Part shown: piece after piece, positions 18,098 to 26,588 of the stretch
Layout: each line of letters begins with the position of its first letter
How positions within the stretch are numbered: the stretch's first letter is position 1
Assembly (NCBI GenBank): GCA_002694985.1
Contig: NZNS01000010.1
Coordinates: 791,921-855,920 of the forward strand
DNA length: 64,000 nt
From: Parvibaculum sp.
GTDB lineage: Bacteria > Pseudomonadota > Alphaproteobacteria > Parvibaculales > Parvibaculaceae
Direction of reading: 5' to 3'
Position numbers and translations under genes: made by a program
Notes under the pieces: model-generated
What the model was told of the DNA's origin: nothing
Database searches by the model: none
What the model saw: the letters and a program-made list of their open reading frames with translations, nothing else

Positions 18098-18745
18098 ATG
18101 CTCACGCTTTATCACTGCAACGGATCGCGCTCGATGCGCTCGCTCTGGCTGCTCCATGAGATGGGGATCGAGTTCGAACTGAAGGAACTCCCCTTCAGCA
18201 TGGAAGGCCTGCGCACACCGGAATATCTCTCGGTCTCGCCGCTGGGCCGCGTGCCCTGCCTTGTCGATGGCGATGTATCGGTGTTCGAATCCGGCGCCAT
18301 CGCGCAATATCTCGGTGAGCATTACGATCCAGAAGGAAAACTGCATCGCCCGGCGGGACATGCGGAACGGACAGAGTGGCTGATCTGGCTGCATTACGCC
18401 GAGACCATGGCCGTGCACGGGGCGAGCCTTGTTCAGCAAAAAGTCTTCATCGCCAGGGAAGAGCGCTCGCCGGTGGTGCAGAAACTCGAGTCGCGGCGGC
18501 TTGAAAAGGCGCTGGAAGTGGTAGACCGGCAGCTTGACGACAGGGATTACCTGCTGAAAAGCGGGTTCAGCACGGTCGACACGAATGTCGGCTACAGTGT
18601 GCATCTCGCGAAGGACTTTGTGAGCCTCGATCCGTTTGCAAATGTCGTGAAATATTATGAGCGGCTTTCGGCGCGACCCGCCTTCAAAAAGGCAGCAGCG
18701 AGCATTCCCCTCGACGAGCAGGCACCCGCCGAGGCAAAAGCCTAG
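18098..18745 (+). CDS. Glutathione S-transferase family protein
   Basis: A 215-aa cytosolic GST. The N-terminal thioredoxin-like domain runs LTLYHCNGSRSMRSLWLLHE with the catalytic Ser/Cys region near residue 9. The cis-Pro is in LGRVPCLVDGD and the glutathione-binding FESGAIAQYL near residue 65. The helical C-terminal domain begins near 88 (AERTEWLIWLHYAE). The gene follows a GGGGAGA ribosome site. The 3' end overlaps the convergent GH17-like gene by 4 nt. The substrate is unknown. Confidence 0.9.
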   Translation: MLTLYHCNGSRSMRSLWLLHEMGIEFELKELPFSMEGLRTPEYLSVSPLGRVPCLVDGDVSVFESGAIAQYLGEHYDPEGKLHRPAGHAERTEWLIWLHYAETMAVHGASLVQQKVFIAREERSPVVQKLESRRLEKALEVVDRQLDDRDYLLKSGFSTVDTNVGYSVHLAKDFVSLDPFANVVKYYERLSARPAFKKAAASIPLDEQAPAEAKA

Positions 18746-19707
18746 AGCTTCGGCACCGCCTGCATGACGGGCTTCGGCTCGCGAGTTTCGGTGAAGAGGC
18801 CCCAATGAGCTTCTTCCGGATGCGTACCCGCGACGGCGCTCTCATCATAGACGCGCCAGGGGGCGTCGAATGCGGAGAAATACGCGAAAGCGAGGCCGCG
18901 CGACGGCGGGAGCTGACGCGCAAGTTCGGCATAGAAGGCTTTCTGTTTTGCGGGCGTGAAGCCTTCCGCCCCCGGGGCGGTCGGAATGCCCGTCTCCTTG
19001 ATGAGAACCGGCCCGCAAAAGGCTTCCTGCGAGAGACGCTTGCTTGCCTGCACCACGAAATCCGCCCAGTTGAAGGGTGGTGCATCGGCAAACCACTTCT
19101 CGAAAACGGGATGGATGTTCACGGCGAGGAAATCGAGCTTCGCAAGGATGGTGTGCGCATCGGGGTCATCGAGGAAGGTGGCGAAGGGTTCCGTCACCGT
19201 GAGCGGCAGTTCCGGCGCGCTGGCGCGAAACGTGGCGATGGCGCGGGCATGGTCATCCCATGTGCCGCGCCCCGACATGACAAGCTCGTTGCCAAGCGAG
19301 GCGCCCATGACGATATCGGGGTGGGCTTTCCAGGCGGCGATGGCGTTTTCAACTTCGGCGTCGTCCGCCGGATTCCAGATGCCCATGACGACGGCGCGAA
19401 AGCCGAGTTCCTTCGCGATGCCGGGAATGAGGTCGGCTCCGCTGTGTGAGCCATAGGTGATGATGCCATCAAACCAGGGACGAAGCGCCTTCAGGTCTTC
19501 GCGGATCGAGACTTCACTCGCCTGCACGGGATTGCCGTTCCAGACTTTGAGTTCCGTCGGCTGATAGGCGACGAAGCGGCCCTTCTCCATCGCTGCTTGC
19601 AGGCGGGAAAGGGCGGGCGCTGCTTCATCGCGGGTGGCGCAGACGGGTGCGCCGAGCGCCGGAGCGGCTATGAAGAAGGACAGCAGGGCAGCGAGAAGGG
19701 AGCGCAT
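18742..19707 (-). CDS. Secreted GH17-like glycoside hydrolase
   Basis: A 321-aa exported protein with a signal peptide (MRSLLAALLSFFIAAPALGA). The TIM-barrel resembles glycoside hydrolase family 17 exo-1,3-beta-glucanases: ITYGSHSGADLIPGIAKELG, GIWNPADD, the proposed acid/base Glu in GASLGNELV, PLTVTEPF, VNIHPVFEKW and the proposed nucleophile Glu in VLIKETGIPT, and an aromatic FSAFDAPWR. It may act on beta-glucan in the periplasm or outside. GH17 is inferred from motif order; a neighbouring clan GH-A family is possible. Confidence 0.75.
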   Translation of the reverse strand: MRSLLAALLSFFIAAPALGAPVCATRDEAAPALSRLQAAMEKGRFVAYQPTELKVWNGNPVQASEVSIREDLKALRPWFDGIITYGSHSGADLIPGIAKELGFRAVVMGIWNPADDAEVENAIAAWKAHPDIVMGASLGNELVMSGRGTWDDHARAIATFRASAPELPLTVTEPFATFLDDPDAHTILAKLDFLAVNIHPVFEKWFADAPPFNWADFVVQASKRLSQEAFCGPVLIKETGIPTAPGAEGFTPAKQKAFYAELARQLPPSRGLAFAYFSAFDAPWRVYDESAVAGTHPEEAHWGLFTETREPKPVMQAVPKL

Positions 19708-19756
19708 GCCCCATAGCTAGGCGGCCATTGTGGCAATTTTCCGGGTTCGGACATGC

Positions 19757-19785
19757 AAAAGCCCGGCACCTTGCGGCGCCAGGCT
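19757..19785 (-). terminator. Intrinsic terminator of the HU gene
   Basis: Minus-strand stem AGCCTGGCGCC / GGTGCCGGGCT with loop GCAA, followed by TTTTGC, 36 nt after the HU stop. Confidence 0.75.
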
Positions 19786-19820
19786 CTCGTGACTTCAAAA
19801 AATCGAAGGGCCGAACGGCC

Positions 19821-20180
19821 TCAGATCGATTCCTTCAGATCCTTCGCGACGCGGAAGGCAACTTTCTTCGACGCCTTGATCTTGATGGCTTCGCCGGTCG
19901 CCGGGTTGCGGCCCATACGGGCAGCGCGCTTGCGAACCTGCAGAATGCCAAGCCCCGTGAGACGGACCTTATTGCCCTTCTTCAGGTTCTTCACCGTCAG
20001 TTCGACGAAGTCGCTGAAAAGTTCCGTCGCCGCCTTCTTCGACATGCCGTGCTTCTCGGCGAGTTCGGCGATCAGCTTCGACATCGGCACCGTCGGCGGT
20101 GTGGCAGGCTTCTTTGCGGCGGCGGATGCAGCCGGCTTTTTGGCGGCAGGCGCCTTCTTGGCAGCGGGTTTAGTGGCCAT
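19821..20180 (-). CDS. HU family DNA-binding protein with Lys/Ala/Pro-rich N-terminal extension
   Basis: A nucleoid protein of 119 aa. Residues 1-31 form a histone-H1-like tail (MATKPAAKKAPAAKKPA...). A standard HU domain follows from about residue 32 (MSKLIAELAEKHGMSKKAAT...), with the DNA-binding arm GRNPATGEAIKIKASKKVAF. Ordinary HU is about 90 aa, so the extension adds a second DNA-binding or compaction element. It is a single gene with its own terminator, 153 nt after nrdB. Confidence 0.92.
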   Translation of the reverse strand: MATKPAAKKAPAAKKPAASAAAKKPATPPTVPMSKLIAELAEKHGMSKKAATELFSDFVELTVKNLKKGNKVRLTGLGILQVRKRAARMGRNPATGEAIKIKASKKVAFRVAKDLKESI

Positions 20181-20297
20181 GATTTGAATTCCCTCGGATA
20201 AGTTCGGAACCGAGTTTCACTGAGTCGCACGATTCGGCCAAGCGATAAGTTCATATTTGGCGGGCATCGGAGCGGAAAACTGTTGAAAAGTGCCTGT

Positions 20298-20321
20298 GGG
20301 ACGGGCATTTCGCGCCCGCCC
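20298..20321 (-). terminator. Possible weak terminator after nrdB
   Basis: GGGACGGGC (20298-20306) pairs with GCCCGCCCC (20313-20321) with one mismatch, just downstream of the nrdB stop. The minus-strand U-run (TTTT) is displaced by several bases, so function is uncertain. Confidence 0.35.
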
Positions 20322-20333
20322 CCTTTCCAAAAC

Positions 20334-21293
20334 TCAGTCGAAAGCCTCATCCCAAGTGCCGCGCGTGGACGCCTTGGAATATTCGGTGGCGCGGTTTTCG
20401 AAGAAATTGGTGTGCTCGATGCCGTTCAGCATCTCGTCCATCCAGGGCAGCGGATTCTTTTCCGTGCGGTAGATGGGCTGGAGGTTGAGCTGCACGAGGC
20501 GGCGGTCGGCGATGTAGCGGATGTAGTTCTTCACTTCCTGCGCCGACAGACCCTCGATGCTCCCCATCTCGAAGGCGAGGTCGATGAAGGCATCTTCGTG
20601 ATGGATGATGGTTTCGCAGGCCTTGTAGATGTCCTGCTGGAGCTTTTCGGTCCAGATTTCCGGGTTCTCGTCTACGAAGGTGCGGAAAAGCTTCATGGCG
20701 GAGACGGTGTGGAGCGTCTCGTCGCGCGCCGACCATGTCACGATCTGGCCCATGCCCTTCATCTTGTTGAAGCGCGGGAAGTTCATGAGGATGGCGAAGG
20801 AGGCGAAGAGCTGAACCCCCTCCGTGAAGCCGCCGAAGACAGCGAGCGTCTTGGCGATGTCTTCTTTTGTTTCGACGCCCCATTCCTGCATGTAGTCGAA
20901 TTTCGACTTCATCTGCTCATATTTCAGGAAGGCCTCGTATTCGGCTTCCGGCATGCCGATCGTGTCGAGCAGATGGCTGTAGGCCGAGATATGGACCGTC
21001 TCGATATTGGAGAAGGCGGCCAGCATCATCTGCACTTCGGTGGGTTTGAAGACCCGCGAATAGTGCTTCATGTAGCAGTTGTTCACTTCGACGTCGGCCT
21101 GCACGAAGAAGCGGAAAATCTGGGTCAGCAGGTTGCGCTCGCCATCTGTGAGGTTCTTTGACCAGTCTTTCACATCGTCGGCCAGCGGCACTTCCTCCGG
21201 CAGCCAATGAATGCGCTGCTGCGTGAGCCAGGCATCATAGGCCCAAGGGTAGCGGAAGGGCTTGTAGACGTGACGTTCTTCGAGAAGGGACAT
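20334..21293 (-). CDS. nrdB: Ribonucleoside-diphosphate reductase, beta subunit
   Basis: The radical-generating di-iron subunit of class I ribonucleotide reductase, which supplies deoxynucleotides. The start is ATG 21293 (MSLLEERHVYKPFRYPWAYD), after AGGAACC, giving 319 aa. Iron ligands and the radical Tyr are visible: FRFFVQADVEVNN, CYMKHYSR, FSNIETVHISAYSHLLDT and WSARDETLHTVSA. The Tyr in ISAYSHLL is at the radical position, so a tyrosyl radical is expected. It is 76 nt downstream of nrdA with a hairpin between the two genes. Confidence 0.95.
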   Translation of the reverse strand: MSLLEERHVYKPFRYPWAYDAWLTQQRIHWLPEEVPLADDVKDWSKNLTDGERNLLTQIFRFFVQADVEVNNCYMKHYSRVFKPTEVQMMLAAFSNIETVHISAYSHLLDTIGMPEAEYEAFLKYEQMKSKFDYMQEWGVETKEDIAKTLAVFGGFTEGVQLFASFAILMNFPRFNKMKGMGQIVTWSARDETLHTVSAMKLFRTFVDENPEIWTEKLQQDIYKACETIIHHEDAFIDLAFEMGSIEGLSAQEVKNYIRYIADRRLVQLNLQPIYRTEKNPLPWMDEMLNGIEHTNFFENRATEYSKASTRGTWDEAFD

Positions 21294-21332
21294 GATCTGG
21301 GTTCCTTGTGCACGATGCACCAGAGACAAGAA

Positions 21333-21356
21333 TGGCCCGGCCTGACGACCGGGCCA
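21333..21356 (-). other. Intercistronic hairpin between nrdA and nrdB
   Basis: TGGCCCGG (21333-21340) pairs perfectly with CCGGGCCA (21349-21356) in the 76-nt spacer, with TTCTTGT following on the minus strand. It could attenuate or stabilise the mRNA and so set the ratio of the subunits. Confidence 0.6.
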
Positions 21357-21369
21357 TAATTTCAGCGCC

Positions 21370-23352
21370 TTACTGACAGGCGAGGCACTCTTCGTACTGG
21401 TTTTCTTCCTGCGCGTTGGTGGCGACCTGATCGAGTGTCAGGACGTCGAGCACCTTGCCCGGCAGGAGCGAGACGACTTCAGCCTTTTCCGCGCGCTGGA
21501 TCGAGAGCGAACGGCAGTAATAAAGGCTCTTCACGCCGTGCTTCCAGGCCATGAGATGCAGGCCGTGGAGGTCGCGCTTGTGCACATCGGCGGGCAGGAA
21601 GAGGTTCACCGACTGCGCCTGATCGATCATCGCCGCACGGTCGCCGGCATGTTCAATGACCCAACGCTGGTCGATTTCGAAGGCCGTTTTGAAGACATCC
21701 TTCTCGTCATCCGACAGGAAGTCGAGATGCTGGACCGAGCCGCCATTCGTGACGATGGAGGACCAGGTGTCGTCGTCGTTGCGGCCCTTCTGCTCAAGAA
21801 GCTTCGTCAGGTGACGATTGCGGACATTGAAGGAGCCCGACAGCGTCTTGTGCGTGAAGGAGTTGGCCGCGATGGGCTCGATGCCCGGCGAGGTGCCGCC
21901 GGTGATGATCGAGATCGAGGCAGTGGGCGCAATCGCCGTCTTGTTCGAGAAACGCTCGTTGAAACCGTAATCGGCAGCATCCGGGCAGGGTCCACGCTCT
22001 TCGGCCAGCACCTTCGAGGCCGCGTCGACACCCTCCTTGATACGGGTGAACATGCGCTTGTTCCAGACCTTCGCCATGACGCCCTCGAAGGGAATCCGGT
22101 TGGCCTGGAGGAAGGAATGGAAGCCCATCACGCCGAGGCCGACAGAACGCTCGCGCGCGGCGGCATATTTGGCTCGGGCCATGTCGTCCGGCGCACGGTC
22201 GATGAAGTCCTGCAGGACGTTATCGAGGAAGCGCATCACGTCTTCGATGATCAACGGGTCGTCCTGCCACTCATTATAGGTCTCGAGATTGAGCGAGGAG
22301 AGGCAGCAAACGGCCGTGCGTTCCTGGCCGAGATGGTCCTTGCCGGTGGGCAGGGTGATTTCGGCGCAGAGGTTCGAGGTCTTGACCTCGAGGCCCGCAA
22401 GCTTGTGGTGCTCGGGACGGGCGTTGTTCACCGTGTCCTTGTAGATGATGTAAGGCTCGCCGGTTTCGATGCGCGAGGTGAGAAGCCTGATCCAGAGCGA
22501 ACGCGCCGAAACGGTTTTCTGGACCGCCTTGTCCTTCGGCGAGAGAAGCGCCCATTCGGCATCGGCCTCGACGGCGCGCATGAAGGCGTCGGAGATGAGA
22601 ATGCCGTGATGGAGGTTCAGCGCCTTGCGGTTCGGATCGCCACCCGTGGGGCGACGCATTTCCATGAATTCCTCGACTTCGGGGTGATCGATCGGCAGAT
22701 AGACCGCCGCCGAGCCACGACGGAGCGAGCCCTGGCTGATCGCCAGCGTCAGCGAATCCATGACGCGGATGAAGGGAATGATGCCGGAGGTCTTGCCATT
22801 GCCGCCAACCGTCTCGCCGATGGAGCGCAGATTGCCCCAATAGGAGCCGATGCCACCACCCTTGGCCGCGAGCCAGACATTCTCGTTCCAGAGGCCGACA
22901 ATACCCTCAAGGCTGTCATTCGCCTCGTTCAGGAAGCAGGAAATGGGCAGGCCGCGCTTGGTGCCGCCATTCGACAGGACGGGCGTCGCCGGCATGAACC
23001 AGAGCTTCGAGATATAGTCATAAAGGCGCTGGGCGTGGGCCGCGTCATCCGCATAGTAAGACGCCACGCGGGCAAACATGTCCTGATAGGACTCGCCAGG
23101 CATCAAATAGCGGTCGCGCAGCGTCGCCTTGCCGAACTCGGTCAGCAGCGCATCGCGCCCGTGATCGACCTTCACGCGATGGCGGCCGCGCGTCTGCACA
23201 GCCTGATCCTGATCACCAAACGGCATTTCAGGCTCGGAGGAGACGCGCGCTTCCTTGCGCACACGGCTCACCGCCCGCTCGCCCGTGATGATTGCCGATA
23301 CGCTGGCCTCAACCTCACTCATATCTACCGCTTTCGACGTGTCGTTCAGCAT
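21370..23352 (-). CDS. nrdA: Ribonucleoside-diphosphate reductase, alpha subunit
   Basis: The catalytic subunit of class I ribonucleotide reductase. The start is taken as ATG 23352 (MLNDTSKAVDMSEVEASVSA), giving 660 aa; ATG 23322 (MSEVEAS) is possible. Active-site motifs include ATPVLSNGGTKRGLPISC (catalytic Cys), AAKGGGIGSYWGNLRS, ETSNLCAEITLP-like KTSNLCAEITLP and the C-terminal redox pair EECLACQ. An N-terminal ATP-cone is not evident, so dATP feedback may differ. It is transcribed with nrdB. Confidence 0.95.
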   Translation of the reverse strand: MLNDTSKAVDMSEVEASVSAIITGERAVSRVRKEARVSSEPEMPFGDQDQAVQTRGRHRVKVDHGRDALLTEFGKATLRDRYLMPGESYQDMFARVASYYADDAAHAQRLYDYISKLWFMPATPVLSNGGTKRGLPISCFLNEANDSLEGIVGLWNENVWLAAKGGGIGSYWGNLRSIGETVGGNGKTSGIIPFIRVMDSLTLAISQGSLRRGSAAVYLPIDHPEVEEFMEMRRPTGGDPNRKALNLHHGILISDAFMRAVEADAEWALLSPKDKAVQKTVSARSLWIRLLTSRIETGEPYIIYKDTVNNARPEHHKLAGLEVKTSNLCAEITLPTGKDHLGQERTAVCCLSSLNLETYNEWQDDPLIIEDVMRFLDNVLQDFIDRAPDDMARAKYAAARERSVGLGVMGFHSFLQANRIPFEGVMAKVWNKRMFTRIKEGVDAASKVLAEERGPCPDAADYGFNERFSNKTAIAPTASISIITGGTSPGIEPIAANSFTHKTLSGSFNVRNRHLTKLLEQKGRNDDDTWSSIVTNGGSVQHLDFLSDDEKDVFKTAFEIDQRWVIEHAGDRAAMIDQAQSVNLFLPADVHKRDLHGLHLMAWKHGVKSLYYCRSLSIQRAEKAEVVSLLPGKVLDVLTLDQVATNAQEENQYEECLACQ

Positions 23353-23693
23353 GTTCTGATCCCCGGTCTGCCCTGCTTCACCGCATCTCAGCGGGCAAAA
23401 GATCGCTATCCGGCGAGCGGATGGACCCTCGCCGTCTTCCTGCCCTCTACGTAGGGCGGAACTCGCTTGATTCTGTGATTGCGCCGCCGCCTTGAGTTGG
23501 TCCCCGCGAAGCGCAGCGCGTCCAGATATAGTATCTGTCTCTTCCCCAAGGTCAATCAGTAGTGTGGGGCGAGAAGCAAAAAAATGGTAAACGCCACACT
23601 CCCAAGCTGGCGGGAAGACGATTTTCCGATGCATATTCAATGAGTTGATTCAGACACCGCCGCGTACCCGCCACGTGTATCCAAGGACAGTCC
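23353..23693. promoter_or_regulatory. Divergent nrdA / iminopeptidase upstream region with palindrome
   Basis: This is 341 nt without a gene. It holds a 15-bp palindrome CAGATA-TAG-TATCTG at 23523-23537. About 28 bp away (centre to centre) is GGTCAATCAGTAGTGT at 23550-23565. The pair loosely recalls two NrdR boxes, although neither matches that consensus well. AGTGTGG (23561-23567) and a later CCACACT form a wider inverted repeat. Confidence 0.35.
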
Positions 23694-24662
23694 ATGCCCG
23701 ACACGACCGCCGACCGCCGCCCCCTCTATCCCGAAATAGAGCCCTATCGCACCGGGACGCTGAAAGTCTCCGATTTGCACACGATCTATTTCGAGGAGAG
23801 CGGCAACCCCAAAGGCAAGCCCGTCATCATCGTGCATGGCGGGCCGGGCGGCGGCAGCAACCCGACAATGCGGCGTACGCATAACCCGGAAGCCTACCGG
23901 ATCATCCTGTTCGACCAGCGCGGCTGCGGAAAGTCGACACCGCATGCGGAACTCGCCGAGAACACGACCTGGGATCTCGTGGCCGATATGGAGCGCATCC
24001 GGGAACATCTCGGGATCGACAAATGGCAGCTCTGTGGCGGTTCGTGGGGCTCGACACTCTCGCTCGCCTATGCCGAAACGCATCCCGAGCGCGTGACCGA
24101 GATCATCCTGCGCGGCATTTTCACACTTCGGAAGCGCGAACTCGACTGGTTTTATCAAGAGGGGACGGATGCCCTTTTCCCGGATGCCTGGGAAGGCTTT
24201 GTCGAGCCGATCCCGCAAGCCGAGCGCGGCAACCTGATGGCGGCCTATTACAAGCGGCTGACCGGCGACAACGAGGCGGAAAAGATTGCCTGCGCAAAAG
24301 CCTGGAGCATCTGGGAGGGGACGACGCTTTCTTTATATTCCGATGCCGAACGGGTGAAACGCTTCGCGGACGGGCATTTCGCCCTCGCCTTCGCGCGGAT
24401 CGAATGCCACTTCTTCATGAACAAGGGCTGGTTCGAGCCGCAGGACCAGCTCATTCAGAATGCCGGCAAGCTGAAAGGCATTCCCGGCGTGATCGCGCAG
24501 GGGCGCTATGACGTGGTGACGCCAATGTTCACGGCCTGGGAGCTTGCGAAGGCCTGGCCGGATGCCGAGCTCAACATCGTGCCGGACGCAGGCCATACGG
24601 CGACAGAGCCCGGTATCGTCGATGTGATGGTGAGGGCGAGCGACCGCTTCGCCAGCGCCTGA
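23694..24662 (+). CDS. pip: Proline iminopeptidase
   Basis: An alpha/beta-hydrolase of peptidase family S33 that removes N-terminal proline, 322 aa, cytoplasmic. The oxyanion region HGGPGGGSNPTMRR, FDQRGCGKSTPHAE, nucleophile elbow GGSWGSTLSLAYA (Ser near residue 114) and C-terminal His in DAGHTATEPG complete the catalytic triad. Length fits the family. It is divergent from nrdA. Confidence 0.94.
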   Translation: MPDTTADRRPLYPEIEPYRTGTLKVSDLHTIYFEESGNPKGKPVIIVHGGPGGGSNPTMRRTHNPEAYRIILFDQRGCGKSTPHAELAENTTWDLVADMERIREHLGIDKWQLCGGSWGSTLSLAYAETHPERVTEIILRGIFTLRKRELDWFYQEGTDALFPDAWEGFVEPIPQAERGNLMAAYYKRLTGDNEAEKIACAKAWSIWEGTTLSLYSDAERVKRFADGHFALAFARIECHFFMNKGWFEPQDQLIQNAGKLKGIPGVIAQGRYDVVTPMFTAWELAKAWPDAELNIVPDAGHTATEPGIVDVMVRASDRFASA

Positions 24663-24688
24663 GCACAGGCCGAGCGCAGGACGAACGA

Positions 24689-24982
24689 ATGACCGCATGG
24701 CGGAAACCGAAACTCCCGGCGATAAAGCCGTCCGGTGTCCGTTATGCCTTTCGCGTCATGGTGGCGGGCTTCTCGCCTATGGCTTTGCCCTTGCGCTATC
24801 GCTTCCTCAGGGTTACTGGGCCGTCATCACGGCTGTTGTCGTCATGCAAAGCACCGTCGGCGGATGATCTGTCGTGCATATTCACGCTCGCATTTGTCAT
24901 TGACCAGTTCCGCCGGGATACTCGCGATCTCACGGACCGCCTGAATGAACGCGCGGGCGGCGCCCCCGCGCCACAGGACTGA
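24689..24982 (+). pseudogene. FUSC-family aromatic acid exporter remnant
   Basis: The first frame gives MTAWRKPKLPAIKPSGVRYA and FRVMVAG. A one-base loss near 24767-24771 moves the reading to LLAYGFALALSLPQGYWAVI and TAVVVMQSTVGG, a typical N-terminal segment of FUSC/aromatic-acid exporter proteins. A stop follows at 24864. The original first frame resumes as VIDQFRRDTRDLTDRLNERA, resembling the C-terminus. The central membrane region is missing. The gene is therefore broken by a frameshift and a large internal deletion. Confidence 0.75.
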
Positions 24983-24988
24983 AGGCAC

Positions 24989-25729
24989 ATGCGCATTCTC
25001 TATCTCGTGAACGCAATCGACTCCGGACCCGGTGTGCTGCTGGACGAAGCCGCGCGCGCGGGCGCGGCGGCGGAGATCATCTACACGGTAGAGAAGCGCG
25101 ATCTCATGACGGGCGAAGCACGCGATGTGCCGGAAACGCCGGAGGGTTTCGACGGACTTGTCGTGCTCGGCGGCGTGATGGGCGTCTATGAGGAAACGAA
25201 ATATCCCTTCATCGGCAAGACCAGAGATCTGGTACGCGCCTTTCATGAGCACGAGAAGCCGGTGATGGGTATTTGCCTCGGCGCACAGATCGTCGCGAGC
25301 AGCTTCGGTGCGCCTGTCTATAAAATGAAGGGAAAGCTCCCGGTCGACGAAGAATGGGGTTTTCTGCCGCAGACATGGGAGACCGCCGCGAGAGAAGATA
25401 CGCTTCTCGCGGATGCCCCGCCGCAACTCAGCCTCATGCATTGGCACCAGGACACATTCGACTTGCCGGACAAGGCAGTGCGGCTTTCAACACGCGAAAC
25501 ATGCCCCAACCAGTCTTTCCGCATGGGCGCAAAGACCTATGGCTTCCAGTTCCACCTCGAAGTGACGCGGGACATTCTCGACGGGTGGTCTGTCTTTCGC
25601 GCAAAGGCGCTGGGCGTACCGCGCGCCGAGATCGATGCCCTGATCGAACCGCAGATCGAGGCGTCGCTCGGCGCGCAGGAAGAGTTCGCCCGCCGCGTCA
25701 TGCGGCGCTGGATGGCGCTGGCGCGCTGA
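24989..25729 (+). CDS. Type 1 glutamine amidotransferase domain protein
   Basis: A 246-aa stand-alone class I glutamine amidotransferase-like protein. The nucleophile is in MGICLGAQIVASSFG (Cys near residue 96) and the catalytic His in YGFQFHLEVT (near 190), with the expected downstream Glu. The N-terminus MRILYLVNAIDSGPGVLLDE is typical of GuaA-like proteins acting as gamma-glutamyl hydrolases or amidotransferases. No synthetase partner is adjacent, so its acceptor is unknown. Confidence 0.88.
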   Translation: MRILYLVNAIDSGPGVLLDEAARAGAAAEIIYTVEKRDLMTGEARDVPETPEGFDGLVVLGGVMGVYEETKYPFIGKTRDLVRAFHEHEKPVMGICLGAQIVASSFGAPVYKMKGKLPVDEEWGFLPQTWETAAREDTLLADAPPQLSLMHWHQDTFDLPDKAVRLSTRETCPNQSFRMGAKTYGFQFHLEVTRDILDGWSVFRAKALGVPRAEIDALIEPQIEASLGAQEEFARRVMRRWMALAR

Positions 25730-25732
25730 GCC

Positions 25733-26503
25733 TCAGAAATTCACTCGCCGCGAGATTGCGCCATCGACCACGAGGTTCGAACCTGTGGTGAAGGAGGAAG
25801 CGGGGCTCGCGAGGAAGACCGCCGCGTTCGCGATATCCTGCGGGGTGGCCATGCGGCCTGTCGGATTGCGCGACATGGCCTGCTTGAACATGTCCGGCAT
25901 GTGATCCTCGATCATGTTCCAGACGCCGCCCTTGAAGTAGACGGTGCCGGGCGAGACCGTGTTCACGCGCACATGATCGCCCGCATGCTGACGCGCGAGC
26001 CCTTTGGCGAGATGAATTTGCGCCGCCTTCTGCGCGCCATAGGCGTTGGCGTTATCGTTTTCGGCGGCCGAGATCGAGGAAATGAAGGTGGCAGAAGCAT
26101 CCCCCGACTTCTTCGCAGCTTCTGTGAGGAAGGGAAGTGCGGCCTCGAAGGCGTTGACCGCGCCGAGCACGTCGATCTCGAAACAGGCGCGCCAGGACTT
26201 CTCGTCGTTACCGTTTGCAAGCGCGGAGGCATTAGCGACGAGAATATCGATACCGCCCATTACCTTGCCCATGTCGGCGATCCACTTCTTCAGGCCTTCA
26301 CCATCGGCGATATCGGCAACGCCACCTGTCGCCTTCACGCCGAATTTCGAGAGCGCGGTAATGGCTTCATCCACCTGGTCCTGATTGCGCGCGCAGATCG
26401 CGACATCGACGCCCTCCCCGGCGAGCGTTTCAGCAATGGCACGGCCGATGCCGCGTGTGCCGCCGGTGACGATTGCCTTCTTGCCCTTGAGACCGAGATC
26501 CAT
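25733..26503 (-). CDS. SDR family oxidoreductase
   Basis: The start is ATG 26503 (MDLGLKGKKAIVTGGTRGIG), giving 256 aa; a longer reading would enter the antiporter's 3' flank without similarity. It has cofactor loop TGGTRGIG, VANASA in place of NNAG, catalytic Ser in FISSISAAEN and YGAQK as Tyr/Lys. The tail SNLVVDGAISRRVNF is typical of 3-oxoacyl-ACP reductase-like SDRs. It converges with the amidotransferase, 3 nt apart. The substrate is unknown. Confidence 0.9.
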   Translation of the reverse strand: MDLGLKGKKAIVTGGTRGIGRAIAETLAGEGVDVAICARNQDQVDEAITALSKFGVKATGGVADIADGEGLKKWIADMGKVMGGIDILVANASALANGNDEKSWRACFEIDVLGAVNAFEAALPFLTEAAKKSGDASATFISSISAAENDNANAYGAQKAAQIHLAKGLARQHAGDHVRVNTVSPGTVYFKGGVWNMIEDHMPDMFKQAMSRNPTGRMATPQDIANAAVFLASPASSFTTGSNLVVDGAISRRVNF

Positions 26504-26588
26504 GACCGATGCCTTCCCTGACTGTTTTCCTTTGGCCCGCACTCTAGCGTTCCCTCGCTCCCCAACCAACCGTTGCAGAACCGAGGCG

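Noticed and set aside
21538..23454. Long open frame opposite nrdA
   Set aside because: It is the antisense of a highly conserved gene; the product has no recognisable domain and its codon use mirrors nrdA on the other strand.
23353..23640. Upstream extension of NrdA
   Set aside because: The added 96 residues show no similarity to the family and cross the palindrome-containing regulatory region.
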